A stretch of 64,000 nucleotides of DNA from Weissella soli (GCF_001761545.1 NZ_CP017326.1:1488001-1552000), one strand, 5' to 3'; counted from the first letter of the stretch, positions 18,236-26,632 are shown. Program-made: numbers and translations. Notes: generated from the letters alone by a model not told the origin.

Positions 18236-19111
18236 TTACTGTGATGAATCTTCGCGAATTTTCGCCCACAAAGTTCGGATACCGCCGTCACCTGGCCATT
18301 TTTCATCTAAAAAGGCCATCACCAATGTACTCAGCATAATGACCGTTGCGATTAGATCGAGCCAAATCAATAAAATAATTACTGATCCCACCGCCTGATA
18401 AAAGCTGTATGTCCGACCGGCAATGGCAACATAGTACCCAAATAATTTTGATAAGAGTAGTAATGCCAAAACTTCCACTGCCGTACCAACCAAAGCCCAG
18501 ATCAAACGGGGCTTCTTCCCTGGTAACACCCAGTTAAACAATCCCATTCCAAAAAATAGACCCACAAATACAATCAGCACTTTAGCAGATTCTAACCGTT
18601 GCACAAACATCTGGTCAATCGGCAAGGCTGTTAAAATCATCGAACCAATTGAAGCTAGTACAATTAAAGCACCCATTGCTCCTAAAACCACCACCATCCA
18701 TAACAGCGAAATTAATCGTTCGACGATAGCGACATTCTTCGGTTCGTAATCAAAAATTTGGTTTTGCGCATTACGCACCGTCACAATCACCCGGGACAGC
18801 GACCAGAGTGTCACAATCAATGACAACGAAAGTGCACCAACCCCGCTTTGTGACAATATTGATTTAACAATTGGCACGACCATTCGATATATCGTTCCTG
18901 GCAAAGCTGTTTGCAAATAATCTAATGCCACATCTGTCGTGACCCCAAATATCGGCAACAAAGCGGCGGCCACGATAATCATAGGGAAAATGGCTAACAT
19001 CGCATAATAGGCAATAGCTGCACTGGCATTTGGAATATCAACGCGCTTAAACAAAACCATGAATAGCTTAATATTTGGGTTTTGCATTACCCTTTTAATC
19101 TTTTCTATCAT
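18236..19111 (-). CDS. YihY/BrkB-family membrane protein
   Basis: 291 aa with about six membrane helices. ASAAIAYYAMLAIFPMIIV at about 29-47 and the conserved VTLWSLSRVIVTVRNAQNQIF segment and GSVIILLIWLDLIATVIML near the C-terminus mark the YihY/virulence factor BrkB family (once mislabelled ribonuclease BN). Cellular function is not established. TCAGGAGGGTAGC lies before the ATG. It is upstream of, and codirectional with, the metal genes, but their operator/promoter lies between. Confidence 0.9.
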   Translation of the reverse strand: MIEKIKRVMQNPNIKLFMVLFKRVDIPNASAAIAYYAMLAIFPMIIVAAALLPIFGVTTDVALDYLQTALPGTIYRMVVPIVKSILSQSGVGALSLSLIVTLWSLSRVIVTVRNAQNQIFDYEPKNVAIVERLISLLWMVVVLGAMGALIVLASIGSMILTALPIDQMFVQRLESAKVLIVFVGLFFGMGLFNWVLPGKKPRLIWALVGTAVEVLALLLLSKLFGYYVAIAGRTYSFYQAVGSVIILLIWLDLIATVIMLSTLVMAFLDEKWPGDGGIRTLWAKIREDSSQ

Positions 19112-19291
19112 GCTACCCTCCTGACTCCTGTTATCAAGTATCTCTATCCTATCAAAGGAAGACGCCTTTGTCGCATAGAAATTGATAGAAAATACCAGAT
19201 AAGTTTGGTGATGTTAATGTTATTTTATGGTACGCGCACTATTATTATCTGTGTTGAAAGGTATTAACCAATCAACTACTTATTCATAACA
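19112..19291. other. Intergenic, no gene seen
   Basis: AT-rich spacer. It must carry the YihY promoter on the minus strand and possibly a start for the downstream hairpin RNA on the plus strand (TTGAAA at 19254-19259, with a poor -10). No coding frame looked real. Confidence 0.4.
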
Positions 19292-19421
19292 ACATCAAGT
19301 TTTGCCCGAACTTGATGTGCGAAGCAATTCGCAACCTACTCCTTAAAACGAATTAGAGCGGACCTTTTACCCAAAAGGACTGCTCCGAAAAAGCACTCAA
19401 TTGCCCGTTGAGTGCTTTTTT
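19292..19421 (+). ncRNA. Candidate small RNA with repeated TTGCCCG loops
   Basis: About 130 bp outside any gene made of four successive stem-loops: ACATCAAGTT/AACTTGATGT around loop TTGCCCG (19292-19318); GCGAA/TTCGC around GCAA, a GNRA-type loop (about 19320-19333); GAGCGG..CCTTTT pairing with AAAAGG..TGCTC around ACCC; and the terminator. The terminator loop is again TTGCCCG. C-rich loops are typical of Firmicutes sRNAs that pair with Shine-Dalgarno sequences. No known family recognised. Confidence 0.55.
19389..19421 (+). terminator. Intrinsic terminator of the candidate small RNA
   Basis: AAAGCACTCAA and TTGAGTGCTTT pair perfectly around TTGCCCG, followed by a T run on the plus strand. 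No plus-strand gene precedes it, so it most likely ends a non-coding transcript. Confidence 0.8.
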
Positions 19422-19491
19422 GTATATATCGTATTATCGACGCCAATAAAAAAATTTTATACTGAACTGAACCACAAAATTGGAGTGAAAG

Positions 19492-19740
19492 CTAAGTGGC
19501 CCACTGGTTGGGGGAATTTCGGTATTGATTCGGATTTTTGACGCCTTCTAACCCTAGAAACTTTATGGATTCGACCCAATTGTAGAGGGTTACAGAACCT
19601 GTGATTTGATATTTGCGACGAGGCACGCTTTGCGGAACTCCAAAAAGATATTCCGTCACCGCCACCATTTGAATTTCTTTTGAAAACATAACAAAACCCC
19701 CATGCGTTGGAGCAAATCCAACGCATGGAGGTTTATTCAT
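19492..19740 (-). pseudogene. Remnant of an IS3/IS150-type transposase orfA
   Basis: 82 codons. From residue 19 the reading FSKEIQMVAVTEYLFGVPQS then KYQITGSVTLYNWVESIKF and LGLEGVK match the N-terminal helix-turn-helix of IS150-group OrfA proteins; it then loses similarity and stops, with no orfB. The first 18 codons lie over a perfect hairpin (19694-19732, arms with CATGCGTTGGA/TCCAACGCATG) such as those that limit transposase translation. No terminal inverted repeats or target duplication could be assigned, so this is a decayed fragment. Confidence 0.6.
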
Positions 19741-19777
19741 AATCACCCGCCCGATTATGATTTTGTTGAGAATTAAA

Positions 19778-20059
19778 TTACTTCTTCTTACCCATTGCAG
19801 CCTGCAAAACTTTAGCCACAAAGAATACTACAGCCACACCAACCAAAACTAACAGCAATGCCAACGGATTCGTTTGCGTAGAAATAATTGGATTACTTGG
19901 AATAGGAATGATCAATCCAATAATTGGTACTAACCCATAAATCAGTACATACAAGGCCATGAAAAGCAAAACCAATTTCCCAATGAAAGTGATTATAGGT
20001 GCGTTCACCTTTGTCTGAACCTTTGTATACAACTCTTCGTTGCGTCCTGGATTATTCAT
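19778..20059 (-). CDS. Small membrane protein of unknown function in the xyloside transporter operon
   Basis: 93 aa, no family recognised. Soluble N-terminus of about 22 residues, then two membrane segments (about 23-53 and 66-88) separated by a Pro/Asn/Thr-rich loop, ending in AMGKKK. It starts 14 bp after the GPH transporter stop with AAGGGGGTACACTAAT in front, so it is translated from the same XylR/CcpA-controlled message. An accessory role for the transporter is only an inference from position. Confidence 0.75.
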   Translation of the reverse strand: MNNPGRNEELYTKVQTKVNAPIITFIGKLVLLFMALYVLIYGLVPIIGLIIPIPSNPIISTQTNPLALLLVLVGVAVVFFVAKVLQAAMGKKK

Positions 20060-20073
20060 ATTAGTGTACCCCC

Positions 20074-21504
20074 TTAATTTTCTGATAATTCGCGGTTCAT
20101 TGCTGTCACATCATCATCATCAAGTGGATAAAGTACAATGAGCAACGCTGCAACGATGGCCAAAACGATTGGAATCCAGATGAATGATACTTCAATACCA
20201 GTCAATCCATTTGTCCCAACATGTTCTGAATCTTTGAAACCATATGCTGATAAGATCAATGCTGGAATGATTCCACCAAGTGCTAATCCAACCTTAAAAC
20301 ACAACCCCATGATAGCATTAATAATACCAGCCGCACGCTTACCAGAAACGTACTCCGAGTACGTCACAATTTCGGGAACCAGCGACCACATGAAGCCAGT
20401 CGCTGAAGTTAAGCCCCATTGTTGTAAGAAACGGCCAATATAACCATACATGATCTGATCCTGATGTCCATGCGACCAGAACCACAATACCAACTGACCT
20501 AGGATGAATATGCCTAAGAACGCTAGGAAGAAGTTTTTCTTACCTAACACTCCCCGTAATCTTGGCCACAATGCAACCAGGAAAATACCTGGAATTGAAC
20601 CAATCAAACCAATTGAAGTCATCCACTCTTGATGCCCGATTGATGACTGCATGAAGTATGGCCAAACAGTATTACCAAAGAACATAAAGGTAAAGGCAAC
20701 TAAGAAGAAGCCCCCTAACAATTGCAAAGCTTTGTTTGATTTCAGTTCAATGAACAAATCAGTGATCTTGGCTACTTTTTGATTTTCATCAGGCAAGACT
20801 CGTTCATGAGTTCCAAAGTAGGAAAGCATTAGAGCTGCAAATCCCAACACCATATAGATACCATAGACTAAGAACCAGTCACCTTGAGCAGATGGCTTAC
20901 CATAGTCACCTAAAGGCATTTTCAAGCCAAAGAATCCAGTGTCAGTCATTGGTCCACCAACAGCTAATTGGACAAACATTGGGAAAAAGGTATACACCAA
21001 CAAATTAGCCGTATTGGCCAAAATCATTCGCGTCGATGTCAACTCTGCAATCGATTCACCATCACGTGTCAATGAAGCATTAATTGAACCATAAGGTACA
21101 TTCACGAAAGAGTAAATCAAAGCTGTTGCCAAGTACGAAATTAAAGCATAGATGAATTTTCCATTGGCTGTAAAATTTGCAGTTGGGAAAAATAACATCG
21201 CTGACAAAATTGTCAGGGGAATGCCAAAGTATACCAGGTAAGGTCGATACTTACCTGCACGTGGATTATTCTTATCAACAGCGGCACCAACATATGGATC
21301 CCAAACAACATTGATAGAACGCACAATCATGAAAATTAGGGCGCCTGAAGCAGCTGAGATACCATCGATGTTAGTCATATAAAACAGCAAGTATCCGCCA
21401 ACCGTACCGAAAACCAGGTTTTGGGCAAAGTCACCGAATCCGTATGAGATGCGTTCGCGAAGTGATAACTTCACAAACTCATCCTTTCGAACATTTGCGT
21501 CCAT
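20074..21504 (-). CDS. GPH-family sugar transporter (XylP/XynP type)
   Basis: Cation-coupled symporter of the glycoside-pentoside-hexuronide family, likely for xylose or xylosides. 476 aa with 12 predicted helices; LSLRERISYGFGDFAQNLV at about 13-31, the WDPYVGAAVDKN motif near 68-79 and the TRDGESIAELTSTRMILAN loop are typical. There is no C-terminal IIA domain, unlike LacS in this window. TTAAGGAGTTTTGTT precedes the ATG. Directly divergent from xylR and preceded by a palindromic operator and cre sites, which ties it to xylose metabolism; the exact substrate is inferred. Confidence 0.9.
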   Translation of the reverse strand: MDANVRKDEFVKLSLRERISYGFGDFAQNLVFGTVGGYLLFYMTNIDGISAASGALIFMIVRSINVVWDPYVGAAVDKNNPRAGKYRPYLVYFGIPLTILSAMLFFPTANFTANGKFIYALISYLATALIYSFVNVPYGSINASLTRDGESIAELTSTRMILANTANLLVYTFFPMFVQLAVGGPMTDTGFFGLKMPLGDYGKPSAQGDWFLVYGIYMVLGFAALMLSYFGTHERVLPDENQKVAKITDLFIELKSNKALQLLGGFFLVAFTFMFFGNTVWPYFMQSSIGHQEWMTSIGLIGSIPGIFLVALWPRLRGVLGKKNFFLAFLGIFILGQLVLWFWSHGHQDQIMYGYIGRFLQQWGLTSATGFMWSLVPEIVTYSEYVSGKRAAGIINAIMGLCFKVGLALGGIIPALILSAYGFKDSEHVGTNGLTGIEVSFIWIPIVLAIVAALLIVLYPLDDDDVTAMNRELSEN

Positions 21505-21573
21505 AACAAAACTCCTTAAAATTTATAACATAGTGAAAATACGATTATTTGCATAAGATAACCCTCATTGCTA

Positions 21574-21587
21574 TGAAAGCGCTATCT
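21574..21587. promoter_or_regulatory. cre-like site downstream of the transporter promoter
   Basis: TGAAAGCGCTATCT matches the cre consensus at 13 of 14 positions. It lies just after the predicted transporter start, a position suited to CcpA roadblock. Confidence 0.55.
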
Positions 21588-21603
21588 TCTATCAACAAGA
21601 CAA

Positions 21604-21632
21604 AGTATATCACGGTTGGTTTTTTAACACAA
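21604..21632 (-). promoter_or_regulatory. Promoter of the GPH transporter
   Basis: Minus-strand TTGTGT, 17-bp spacer, TATACT. The palindrome at 21612-21640 covers the -35 and spacer. Confidence 0.6.
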
Positions 21633-21640
21633 CCAACCGT
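21612..21640. promoter_or_regulatory. Probable XylR operator of the transporter gene
   Basis: Perfect 10-bp inverted repeat ACGGTTGGTT/AACCAACCGT spanning 29 bp, the same span as the xylA operator, although the arm sequence differs. Overlaps the transporter promoter and lies next to xylR. Confidence 0.6.
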
Positions 21641-21716
21641 TTGTTAAAAAAAGGAATAACTGATCAGCCTACAACGAAAACCCCTAAAATAACTTAAATT
21701 ATTGATATATCAACAA

Positions 21717-21730
21717 TGAAAACGCTATCA
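21717..21730. promoter_or_regulatory. cre site between the transporter and xylR
   Basis: TGAAAACGCTATCA is a full match to TGWNANCGNTNWCA, placed in the 394-bp divergent spacer. Confidence 0.65.
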
Positions 21731-21854
21731 TTTTCAAGATAAAACACATCCCACATTAAACATTGTGAAATAAAATTTAATAATTGGTCTATCTAATCAA
21801 TCAACGGTTTGTAATCTATCAACAAAAAAATTGAAAACATGCTCATAAGTCCCG

Positions 21855-21863
21855 TGTTACAAT
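21855..21863 (+). promoter_or_regulatory. Extended -10 promoter of xylR
   Basis: TGTTACAAT fits TGnTANAAT; a TTGAAA lies upstream at 21831-21836 but too far for a standard -35. The leader would be about 30 nt. Confidence 0.5.
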
Positions 21864-21898
21864 GGTTTACATACATATTATGAAAACGAGGTATGTGC

Positions 21899-23107
21899 AT
21901 GGCTAACAAAGTCGATCAAGATATTATGCGCGAGGCCAATCGCAAATTAATTATCCAAGCACTATTTAACGCTGAGCAGACATCCCGTAGTGAAATTGCG
22001 GATCAAATTGAATTACATAAATCAACTGTGACCACTATCTATCGTGAGATTGAGGAAAGCGGCTTTATTGAAGAACTTGGTGAAGGAACTGTTTCAAAAG
22101 CCGGGGGTCGCAAACCAAAACTCATTCGGTTTAATCATAATTTAGGCTACATCGTTTCATTTGATCTTGGTCACTACCATTTACGCTATATGGCCGCTCG
22201 GATAACTGGTGAAATTATCACGCAAGGTGAATTGACTATTACCGGCATGGACATTGCAGCTATTCAGCGGGCCATGCTCGCTTATATTACCCAACTTGGT
22301 ACCTTAAAAACCGATCGTGGTTTAATGGGCGTTAGCGTCGCCATCCATGGGGTGGTGGAAAACAATCGCGTGCATTACGCGCCATACCATCTTGATTTGC
22401 TGAGTATTGACTTGGCCAAACAACTCGAAAGTCAATTGAACGTGCCCGTATATCTAGAAAACGAAGCCAATTTAGCAGCCGTGTACCTACGTGATTACCG
22501 GGACTATGATGGTGGCGCATTACTCCACAACTTTATCACTGTCAATATCCATGATGGTATCGGTGCCGGTGTCATCTTGAACGACCGTCTCTTCCCTGGC
22601 GTTCATGGTGAAGCTGGTGAAATTGGTCGTATGGTTATGTCAAACAACCATTGGCAAGATGAAGGATTTACGGGCGATGTTCATTTAGAAGATTTATTCT
22701 CTGAAGATGCTCTCATCGCCCGTTTGGCTCGCATCAAAAAAATTGATTATCTCACGATGGATGAATTCCTTTCCTTGTGGGATAACAACGATGCAGATGC
22801 TTTACGTTTAGTTGATGAATGGATTGAGACATTGGCTAAAGCCATTTTCAACCTAGTACAATATATGGCACCTGAAGCAGTCTTTGTCCACTCGCGCATT
22901 CTCGCTCGGCATCCTGAATTTTATACAAGGATGGAAGCGCGTTATCAGACCATCGCACCCCATACGACTATTCCACTGAAATTCGCGCGTCGCTCGGTTG
23001 ATCGTGCGACCTTAGCCGGTGGTATTTCATACACGACTCGAAAATTACTCGATATGATCGATTTCACTTTAATTTTCACAGATAACAAAAGCAAACAAAC
23101 TACATAA
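21899..23107 (+). CDS. xylR: Xylose operon repressor XylR (ROK family)
   Basis: DNA-binding regulator that releases xyl operators on binding xylose. 402 aa: winged HTH at about 20-60 (TSRSEIADQIELHKSTVTTIYRE), then a ROK sugar-kinase-like fold with ENEANLAAVY and the GEAGEIGRM segment around 235-245. The kinase ATP site is degraded, as in XylR. The ATG at 21899 is preferred over 21893 because the GAGG site is 7 bases before it. It faces the GPH transporter, and its target-like palindromes lie at the transporter and xylA promoters. Confidence 0.92.
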   Translation: MANKVDQDIMREANRKLIIQALFNAEQTSRSEIADQIELHKSTVTTIYREIEESGFIEELGEGTVSKAGGRKPKLIRFNHNLGYIVSFDLGHYHLRYMAARITGEIITQGELTITGMDIAAIQRAMLAYITQLGTLKTDRGLMGVSVAIHGVVENNRVHYAPYHLDLLSIDLAKQLESQLNVPVYLENEANLAAVYLRDYRDYDGGALLHNFITVNIHDGIGAGVILNDRLFPGVHGEAGEIGRMVMSNNHWQDEGFTGDVHLEDLFSEDALIARLARIKKIDYLTMDEFLSLWDNNDADALRLVDEWIETLAKAIFNLVQYMAPEAVFVHSRILARHPEFYTRMEARYQTIAPHTTIPLKFARRSVDRATLAGGISYTTRKLLDMIDFTLIFTDNKSKQTT

Positions 23108-23108
23108 C

Positions 23109-23149
23109 AAAAGAAGCAACCGTTCTTTGATGAACGATTGCTTCTTTTT
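23109..23149. terminator. Bidirectional terminator after xylR
   Basis: AAAAGAAGCAA..CGTTC pairs with GAACG..TTGCTTCTTTT, with A/T runs on both sides, between convergent genes. Confidence 0.8.
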
Positions 23150-23153
23150 AGTC

Positions 23154-23564
23154 TTATTCTGCGTCTGGATGAGTTGCCTTATAAGCCTCTTTAACTGACC
23201 AATAAATCACATCATCCCCTTGGAAGTCACGATAAGTGACTTCCACGCCTAAGTCAGCTAATTTCTTAGCAAACTTACGCTTAGCTGGCAATGCCAGCAC
23301 CACACGATACTCTTCACCCTTTGGTTTAACCCGATCAGGCAGGACTTTAGCAGAAATAAATAAGTCACCCGCATCAAAAAAACGCATGGCACGAATCTCA
23401 GCCATTTTTTCGCTGACCTTGGTTTCCTGATACCTGATTAGTTGTTGCTTTTTAATGGGATCATTACGCTCATAAATTGGATTTTGCTTTTCAATCAAGC
23501 GAATAATATATCGCATCACATCAAAATCACGATCAAAGCGATAGAACCGTTCGTCTACAGCCAT
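23154..23564 (-). CDS. Conserved-looking cytoplasmic protein of unknown function
   Basis: 136 aa, no membrane segment or signal peptide, rich in charged residues (R, K, D, E). I do not recognise the family. The N-terminal half is helical (FDVMRYIIRLIEKQNPIYERN), the C-terminal half looks like alternating strands and helices (EEYRVVLALPAKRKFAKKL, VEVTYRDFQGDDVIYWSVKEA). Codon use resembles its neighbours and it has a plausible ribosome site (AGAGGAAATT), so it is likely a real gene. Monocistronic between xylR and uppP. Confidence 0.75.
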   Translation of the reverse strand: MAVDERFYRFDRDFDVMRYIIRLIEKQNPIYERNDPIKKQQLIRYQETKVSEKMAEIRAMRFFDAGDLFISAKVLPDRVKPKGEEYRVVLALPAKRKFAKKLADLGVEVTYRDFQGDDVIYWSVKEAYKATHPDAE

Positions 23565-23623
23565 AATTTCCTCTATTTCGTTTTCTCAACCAATTATTTA
23601 GTCTGTTCGTTACCACAAAATTA

Positions 23624-23653
23624 AAAATGCAGAAGAACGCTCTTCTGCATTTT
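23624..23653 (-). terminator. Intrinsic terminator after uppP
   Basis: AAAATGCAGAAGA/TCTTCTGCATTTT hairpin with a short loop, followed by T on the minus strand. Confidence 0.8.
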
Positions 23654-23689
23654 ACCATGTTTCACTAATCACTGGGCAAAACGAATCGA

Positions 23690-24541
23690 TTAACCCATGT
23701 TTAATAGGCCAAATGCCCCTAATATGAATACCACGATTCCGGCGGCGATCCGGTACCAACCGAATGCTTGGAAATCATTTTGCTTGATGTAATTCATCAT
23801 GAACTTAATTGCTAAGTAAGCCACAAACCACGCGACCAAGAAACCAACCATTAAAGTCGCAGACTGCATCACAGTGAAACCACCACCGTTAAGCAGATAC
23901 TTACCGACCTTCAAGATGGTCACCCCAATCATGACTGGAATACTCAAGAAAAATGAAAATTCAGCTGCTACAACCCGTGAGGCCCCTAAGAAAATCGCAC
24001 CCAAAATAGTTGAACCTGAACGAGACGTGCCAGGAATAATTGACAATACTTGTACCAACCCGATAGCAAACGCCATCTTGTAAGTCATGGCGTTGACATC
24101 AGTCAAGGATGGCGTTTTCGTCGCATTGCGTCGTTCCAAAATGATGAATAGAATACCATAAATGATCAATGTCGCAGCCACCACACTCGCCTTCATCCAG
24201 TGAGCATCCATATAATCATTTAATAATAATCCCGCGATCATTGCTGGCAACACACCAACGATTACCTTGAACCAAAGTCGCCAAGTTTGATTACGCTCAC
24301 GAGGCGACTTTGCTGGGGATAAGGGATTTAACTTATGGAAATACAATTGAATCACCGCAAAAATGGCGCCCAGCTGAATCACATAATCAAACATATTGGT
24401 AAATGCCTTGGTCCATACGGTACCGCCCGGAATACGCATCAACGATTCTGCGATAATAATATGCCCGGTTGATGAAACTGGTAAGAATTCCGTAATACCC
24501 TCAACAATTCCAATAATGAGCGATTTGATTAAATCAAACAT
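23690..24541 (-). CDS. uppP: Undecaprenyl-diphosphatase
   Basis: Integral membrane phosphatase (BacA family) that recycles the undecaprenyl carrier for wall synthesis and gives bacitracin tolerance. 283 aa with about eight helices. Both catalytic motifs are present: EGITEFLPVSSTGH at 14-27 and PGTSRSGST at about 168-176. Monocistronic, ending in a clear terminator. Next to an envelope-sensing module upstream but transcribed separately. Confidence 0.97.
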   Translation of the reverse strand: MFDLIKSLIIGIVEGITEFLPVSSTGHIIIAESLMRIPGGTVWTKAFTNMFDYVIQLGAIFAVIQLYFHKLNPLSPAKSPRERNQTWRLWFKVIVGVLPAMIAGLLLNDYMDAHWMKASVVAATLIIYGILFIILERRNATKTPSLTDVNAMTYKMAFAIGLVQVLSIIPGTSRSGSTILGAIFLGASRVVAAEFSFFLSIPVMIGVTILKVGKYLLNGGGFTVMQSATLMVGFLVAWFVAYLAIKFMMNYIKQNDFQAFGWYRIAAGIVVFILGAFGLLNMG

Positions 24542-24604
24542 ATCTATCTCTTTTCTTATAATTAATATGCAAAGTTTTGCAGAGTGACCAGTACTTCACT
24601 AATT

Positions 24605-25603
24605 TTAATTCAATGTGATATCGCCATCAACAACGGTCAAGACCAAATTGTCCTTGGCATTTTCATTTTTCTGATAATGACCGACATACTTTTTACCAAG
24701 CACCGTCAAGTCACCATCACTAATCCGTGCTTCGATACCTGTCACATGAACTGATCCACCAGAGACGTCACCGTCTTGAATACTGATTGTATTCTTACCC
24801 GTAAATGTTGTCCGATTCATTGCAACATCACTTTCTTGCAAATTAGCCGCAAATGTACTGATTGTGGCATCAGTAAACTTGATATTACCATCAGCAATCA
24901 TAACTTTGTTATCACCTGAGACAGTCGTGCGATCAATGTCGACATCCCCATCTTCCAAATCGCCATCAAAATTTGCAATCTGGCTCCGTTCTAGTTTGAC
25001 ATCACCACCGTGTGACGTTGTTTGCAGATTTTTGATGTTTGCCTTGATCGTCCGTAAATCACTATCATTATTTGACGTGATCACCTTATCTGCGTTGACT
25101 TGTTGTAACCGTAGCCCACTGTAGGTCAAATTAGCTGTCAATTTTGCAACAGTAACTTGTTTCAGGATTACGCCACTGTCATTACCGGTTAACTGAATAT
25201 CCTTCAAAGACATCTGACGAGGTAGCAATACTGTGATATACGTTGATCCCGAACTACCAAACCCAACACCTGTGTAATCACCGTTTTGGGCATACTTTAC
25301 AACTAGGGTGCCATTGTTTACTTCATACGTGAAGTCATCAGAATCATCGACGCGTGCGATAATTTTTGGTTTTGAAATTGAATTATCTCGCTTAATATTG
25401 ACATTAATCGCATTCGCCGCAATATTAATTTTAGAAAATGACGTTAACTTTTCATGCACCTTGGCCTCTTGTGGTACAAAAAAACGACCATGGCGTAGTT
25501 GAATTGCGTTCACTCCATGATTGAGATAGCCCACCGTTGCTAATGAGAGTCCCACAGCAATGGTGACAAATCCTATCAAAATCAATTTAAATAGTTTCGC
25601 CAT
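24605..25603 (-). CDS. DUF4097-type membrane-anchored beta-repeat protein
   Basis: 332 aa: one N-terminal membrane anchor (about 5-28), then a repetitive beta-helix-like region with recurring DGD/DSD turns such as DLEDGDVDIDRTTVSGD, NLQESDVAMNRTTFTG and ISIQDGDVSGG, about 20-residue period, typical of DUF4097 adhesin-like proteins. The start at 25603 follows GTGGAGGTACACAAA; an upstream in-frame start lacks a site. It overlaps the DUF1700/HAAS gene by 17 bp, in a PadR-led operon. The family is often tied to envelope stress; the molecular role is unknown. Confidence 0.85.
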   Translation of the reverse strand: MAKLFKLILIGFVTIAVGLSLATVGYLNHGVNAIQLRHGRFFVPQEAKVHEKLTSFSKINIAANAINVNIKRDNSISKPKIIARVDDSDDFTYEVNNGTLVVKYAQNGDYTGVGFGSSGSTYITVLLPRQMSLKDIQLTGNDSGVILKQVTVAKLTANLTYSGLRLQQVNADKVITSNNDSDLRTIKANIKNLQTTSHGGDVKLERSQIANFDGDLEDGDVDIDRTTVSGDNKVMIADGNIKFTDATISTFAANLQESDVAMNRTTFTGKNTISIQDGDVSGGSVHVTGIEARISDGDLTVLGKKYVGHYQKNENAKDNLVLTVVDGDITLN

Positions 25604-26234
25604 TTTGTGTACCTCCACTGTGTGAGAAACGACGACCCAAGAATTTGACAAATTTCATCAAACTTGCAAAAATCGTCCGCACAATTAACCAGCCCACTGG
25701 CCAGGCTACAATTTGAATGCCAACAAAGGTGATCCCTAATCCAATTTGCAAGACAGAGGTTTGCCAACTTTGTCCAATCACCGCGAACCCACCAACAATT
25801 TGGAAGAGACCCATTGCTAGCAAAGAAAGTAAGATAATGGCGACCGCCACACCGGCGACAATCACCAGGAATAAGCCTAGCATCACCGCTAAGGCAGCTG
25901 GCACCCAAATAATACTGGTTAACAAACCGATGACGACAACCCATAACAAGTTTAATTGCCGTTTGACGCGACTTGATTCACGCTGTCGCAAACCAGTTGC
26001 GCAATCGACCGCCTCTTCTTCAGCAGCATCATCATACTTGATTGAATAATCTACTAATACCCGTCGAGCCAATTGCTTGGGTGTCCCGAATTCATTGATT
26101 AACGTTTCACCAGATAATTTCGCGTCAACAGCATATTCCTGATAGAAGGACACCACATCATCGCGCTCTTCTTCGCTCAAGCCATATAAGTGTTTACGCA
26201 AAGTTGAGAAATAAACATTATTTTCCATCTTCAT
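25587..26234 (-). CDS. HAAS/DUF1700-domain membrane protein
   Basis: 215 aa: N-terminal helical HAAS domain (about 1-75, with TLRKHLYGLSEEERDDVVSFY and LINEFGTPKQLARRVL), followed by five or so membrane segments (about 93-195). HAAS proteins typically pair with a PadR-family regulator, which is the gene just upstream with a 17-bp overlap. The C-terminus overlaps the next gene by 17 bp, so the three are translationally linked. Probably a membrane sensor or modulator; this is inferred from family and context. Confidence 0.85.
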   Translation of the reverse strand: MKMENNVYFSTLRKHLYGLSEEERDDVVSFYQEYAVDAKLSGETLINEFGTPKQLARRVLVDYSIKYDDAAEEEAVDCATGLRQRESSRVKRQLNLLWVVVIGLLTSIIWVPAALAVMLGLFLVIVAGVAVAIILLSLLAMGLFQIVGGFAVIGQSWQTSVLQIGLGITFVGIQIVAWPVGWLIVRTIFASLMKFVKFLGRRFSHSGGTQNGETI

Positions 26235-26535
26235 CCCCTAATATATGTTCGACGCGGGCACTGAAGTCATGCCAGTCCATTTGTAAATCTTGCAGTGCCG
26301 CCCGTCCTTCCTTGGTAATGGAATAATAACGACGGTTCCGGCCTTCAAATGGCTCATCATATGTGGTGACCCACCCCTTGGCTTTAATCCGCCGGAGAAC
26401 TGGATACATGGTGGATTCTGAAACTGCGAACACTTCTTGGACTGATTTAGTTAAGACATATCCATAGAGATCTTGCTCAGCTAGGAAAGCTAACACAATC
26501 CCATCCGTCAACTCTTTTGAAAGTTGCATCGACAT
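26218..26535 (-). CDS. PadR-family transcriptional regulator
   Basis: 105 aa winged-helix repressor. ELTDGIVLAFLAEQDLYGYVL (8-28), SESTMYPVLRRIKAKGWVT (38-56) and GRNRRYYSITKEGRAAL (65-81) are the PadR signature; the C-terminal dimer helix is short. AAGGGGGAGCACTTC precedes the ATG. First gene of the PadR-HAAS-DUF4097 operon; its own promoter region overlaps that of the divergent pspC, and a palindrome there is a candidate operator. Confidence 0.92.
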   Translation of the reverse strand: MSMQLSKELTDGIVLAFLAEQDLYGYVLTKSVQEVFAVSESTMYPVLRRIKAKGWVTTYDEPFEGRNRRYYSITKEGRAALQDLQMDWHDFSARVEHILGDEDGK

Positions 26536-26557
26536 GAAGTGCTCCCCCTTTTTATAT

Positions 26558-26570
26558 TATACATTGTATA
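26558..26570. promoter_or_regulatory. Candidate PadR operator in the padR/pspC divergent region
   Basis: TATACATTGTATA is a palindrome apart from its centre; a second TGTATA occurs 18 bp further at 26583. Its place between divergent genes fits an autoregulatory operator, but the sequence has not been matched to a known site. Confidence 0.4.
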
Positions 26571-26632
26571 CTATAATAAATTTGTATAGCAAGCAAGTTA
26601 CAAGCATATTTTACCGAGAGGAGGACTGTCAC

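Noticed and set aside
25582-25944. 120-codon frame inside the HAAS gene
   Set aside because: Out-of-frame shadow with a composition rich in Cys, Trp and Arg; the HAAS reading is clearly the coding one.
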